A stretch of 64,000 nucleotides of DNA, taken from positions 1-64,000 of the forward strand of contig JAHDYR010000046.1 of assembly GCA_019828565.1 (NCBI GenBank), written 5' to 3'. A model generated the notes under the pieces. It did no database searches. It was not told the DNA's origin and worked only from the letters and a program-made list of their open reading frames with translations. Below are positions 62,600-64,000 of this stretch, piece after piece. Each line of letters opens with the position of its first letter. The first letter of the stretch is position 1. Origin of the DNA: Carpediemonas membranifera. Taxonomy: Eukaryota > Fornicata. The position numbers were made by a program, and so were the translations under genes.

Positions 62600-62882
62600 T
62601 TCTCAGTGCCAATGAGCTATAGAGCTTTATTGAGGATATAAGCTTGCATAATAACACATCAATAGCGTCTGACGGCCGCTATGGCCCATGATACTCAATA
62701 CCAACATCAAACGAGTCAAAGGAACCACGAAACCACACAAGGAACGAGCTAGAAGAAACGATAGGAACTTTAATTGCATAAACAACATCAATGCTGCCAC
62801 CAGCTGTCCAGTCAGCGCCCCAAAGCCAACAGCACCACGGCAGCACCACGACGCCACCGCAATTCATTCATTTACTACTGAC

Positions 62883-64000
62883 TCATTCCACAAAATAACA
62901 GTCATCCTCTGTGTTCTGTTGGGCAGACAGGTGCGATTCTGCCTTCCTCAGCTCAACAGGTGTTGCATGGTACACTTCCGCGTGTGCTGTGACGTCAGTT
63001 GGCGTGCCGGAGATATAAATGTAGTCATTGACGCCAATCACGTTTGCAATGACACGGATGACGGACATGCTCGCATTAGTGTTTGTCAGGGTGATGTAAC
63101 CCTTGTCTCTACCCTGGAAGAAGACGATTGTGCCGTCCTGGATGGATGCAATGGGCATGTTGTGAATCTGTGACCAGACCTGAATTGCGGTGTCCCGGCA
63201 GTATGGAAGACTGTCGTTCTTGCCACCCTTGCCTGTTGACTGGCATGGCTGTAAAAAGAGCTGATTGTCTGCCGGAAGTAGGTCGCGCTTCTGCATAATC
63301 CCTGCAGCAGCTTGAAGCTGCTTACGCCAATCTGTTGTCGGTACGTCACGCTCGTTAGACACATGCCTGAGGCAGTGGCCAACACAGTCACCATCGCCTG
63401 GGGGGTTGTACGGCTTGAACTTCGACCGGAGGTGACGTGTGAACTCGTCCAGGCAGTCCTCTCTCTCCTCGGTCTGGACATCCTTGTCATCTGTCGGGGT
63501 ACGGTCGTCACCTTCGTTCATCTCAGTTCCAGTCTCGCAGGTCACAGGTCTGGCCTTCTCGGGCTCAGTCTGGATACAGGCGTCGCATTTGGTCACGTCC
63601 TCCTCATCTGACTCACCCTTCTTCTCAACAGTCACCTCCTCCTCTATCTCCTCCTCCTCTGACTCCTCCTCCGAGTCCTCTGGCCTGGCCTTCTTGGGCG
63701 TGATGATGAGGGCCTTGCGCTTCACAGACATGGAGGCCTCGGGCTCGTCCGTATCGCGTCGGGGACAGGAAGTCCTGGAGACTGTGCCAGACTGTGGCGG
63801 GATGGGGCTGCATGGGAGTGATGCATCTATGGACTTGTCAGCGTCATAGGCTGCCTCTCGCTCAGCCTGCTGCTGCAGAAGGCGTCGATGCAGCGTGATG
63901 ACTTCCTCACTCTTTGCCGTCAAGCTCTTCCTCAACTGCTTGACTCTCTTCTTGTATCCTCGAACAATTTTTGTGATAGTAATCGATGATAGCGCCAGTA
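62883..64000 (-). CDS. OTU-domain protease of E2 (N-terminus beyond the window)
   Basis: The frame is open from the right edge, so the start is outside. The visible 370 residues: coiled-coil-like, basic N-terminus (RGYKKRVKQLRKSL); linker PPQSG, SRTSCPRR, SMSVKRKAL, ARPEDSEEE shared with the E protein at 31296; a Glu-rich tract; CDACIQTEPE; then an OTU-like domain with PGDGDCVGHCL (Asp/Cys box) and TAHAEVYHAT (catalytic His). The linker is better conserved than the catalytic domain, implying that it has its own function. Ubiquitin deconjugation is inferred. Confidence 0.8.
   Translation of the reverse strand, partial: LALSSITITKIVRGYKKRVKQLRKSLTAKSEEVITLHRRLLQQQAEREAAYDADKSIDASLPCSPIPPQSGTVSRTSCPRRDTDEPEASMSVKRKALIITPKKARPEDSEEESEEEEIEEEVTVEKKGESDEEDVTKCDACIQTEPEKARPVTCETGTEMNEGDDRTPTDDKDVQTEEREDCLDEFTRHLRSKFKPYNPPGDGDCVGHCLRHVSNERDVPTTDWRKQLQAAAGIMQKRDLLPADNQLFLQPCQSTGKGGKNDSLPYCRDTAIQVWSQIHNMPIASIQDGTIVFFQGRDKGYITLTNTNASMSVIRVIANVIGVNDYIYISGTPTDVTAHAEVYHATPVELRKAESHLSAQQNTEDDCYFVE

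Larger units (their letters stand above)
60809..64000. mobile_element. Element E2: left part of a second E-type transposon (runs off right edge)
   Basis: Starts CATACTGTCAATTCC directly at the break in a LINE RT. Subterminal hairpins CTTGACTTCAAGTCAAG (about 60823-60839), GACTTAAAGTC and CTTGACTTTAAGTCAAG parallel the GGGACTTAAAGTCCC hairpins of E. Contains an OTU paralog with a linker nearly identical to that in E, and the same start-associated motifs. The other TIR is outside the window. Confidence 0.72.

Overview
The window is eukaryotic DNA from an unidentified organism, probably a protist, alga or fungus-like lineage. The case for a eukaryote is a nuclear-type tRNA-Arg gene with pol III boxes and a T-run terminator, chromoviral LTR retrotransposons, DIRS-like retrotransposons with tyrosine recombinases, two kinds of LINE, and cargo genes such as an OTU protease, a SET protein, a PHD protein and a CK1-like kinase. 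No intron is evident. Almost all of the sequence is mobile DNA, nested several layers deep; the only clear host genes are the tRNA-Arg and a degenerate tRNA-like sequence beside it.

Layout, left to right. 1-1266 is the 5' part of chromovirus A (minus strand). 1410-5914 is a full-length chromovirus B with 104-bp LTRs and a 5-bp target duplication, inserted into the catalytic YLDD motif of a DIRS-like reverse transcriptase (1267-1409 plus 5915-7400). 7400-9825 is a second DIRS fragment with a tyrosine recombinase. 9822-15555 is an APE-type LINE (plus strand). 15556-17720 is a third DIRS fragment. 17950-18264 holds the tRNA-like sequence and tRNA-Arg(ACG). From 18265 to 51216 there are two head-to-tail copies of a LINE with a restriction-like endonuclease (minus strand), inserted at the 3' end of the tRNA gene; the same 17-bp target sequence stands at all three junctions. 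The second copy is broken by a DIRS element (22302-25750) and by a very large TIR element (26119-47945). 51235-54843 is another DIRS element. 55175-59470 is an LTR-element remnant split by a 5'-truncated second copy of the APE LINE with a 16-bp target duplication. 59463-60808 is a fragment of another LINE, cut by a further TIR element that starts at 60809 and runs off the right edge.

The main discovery is the 21.8-kb element, here called E (26119-47945). It has imperfect TIRs of about 63 bp beginning CATGCTG, a 2-bp target duplication proved by the uninterrupted LINE copy, and about ten genes. These include a divergent protein that looks like a TNP2/CMC-type transposase, an OTU-type cysteine protease plus an OTU pseudogene, a CK1-like kinase, a SET protein, a PHD protein and several unknowns. 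A 3.7-kb relative, E3 (38267-42003; TIR starting CATACTG, 2-bp duplication), sits inside one E gene, and the two halves of that gene rejoin in frame to exactly 390 codons. A third relative, E2 (60809 onward, starting CATACTG), carries an OTU paralog. Together they look like a family of giant cargo-bearing DNA transposons whose cargo resembles ubiquitin, kinase and chromatin signalling factors. A short motif, CATAAASTGCRC, recurs near gene starts in E-type elements and in retroelements, and may be a core promoter or leader element.

Many reading frames are broken by single-base changes in homopolymer runs. Some may be assembly errors, so pseudogene calls based only on these should be held loosely.
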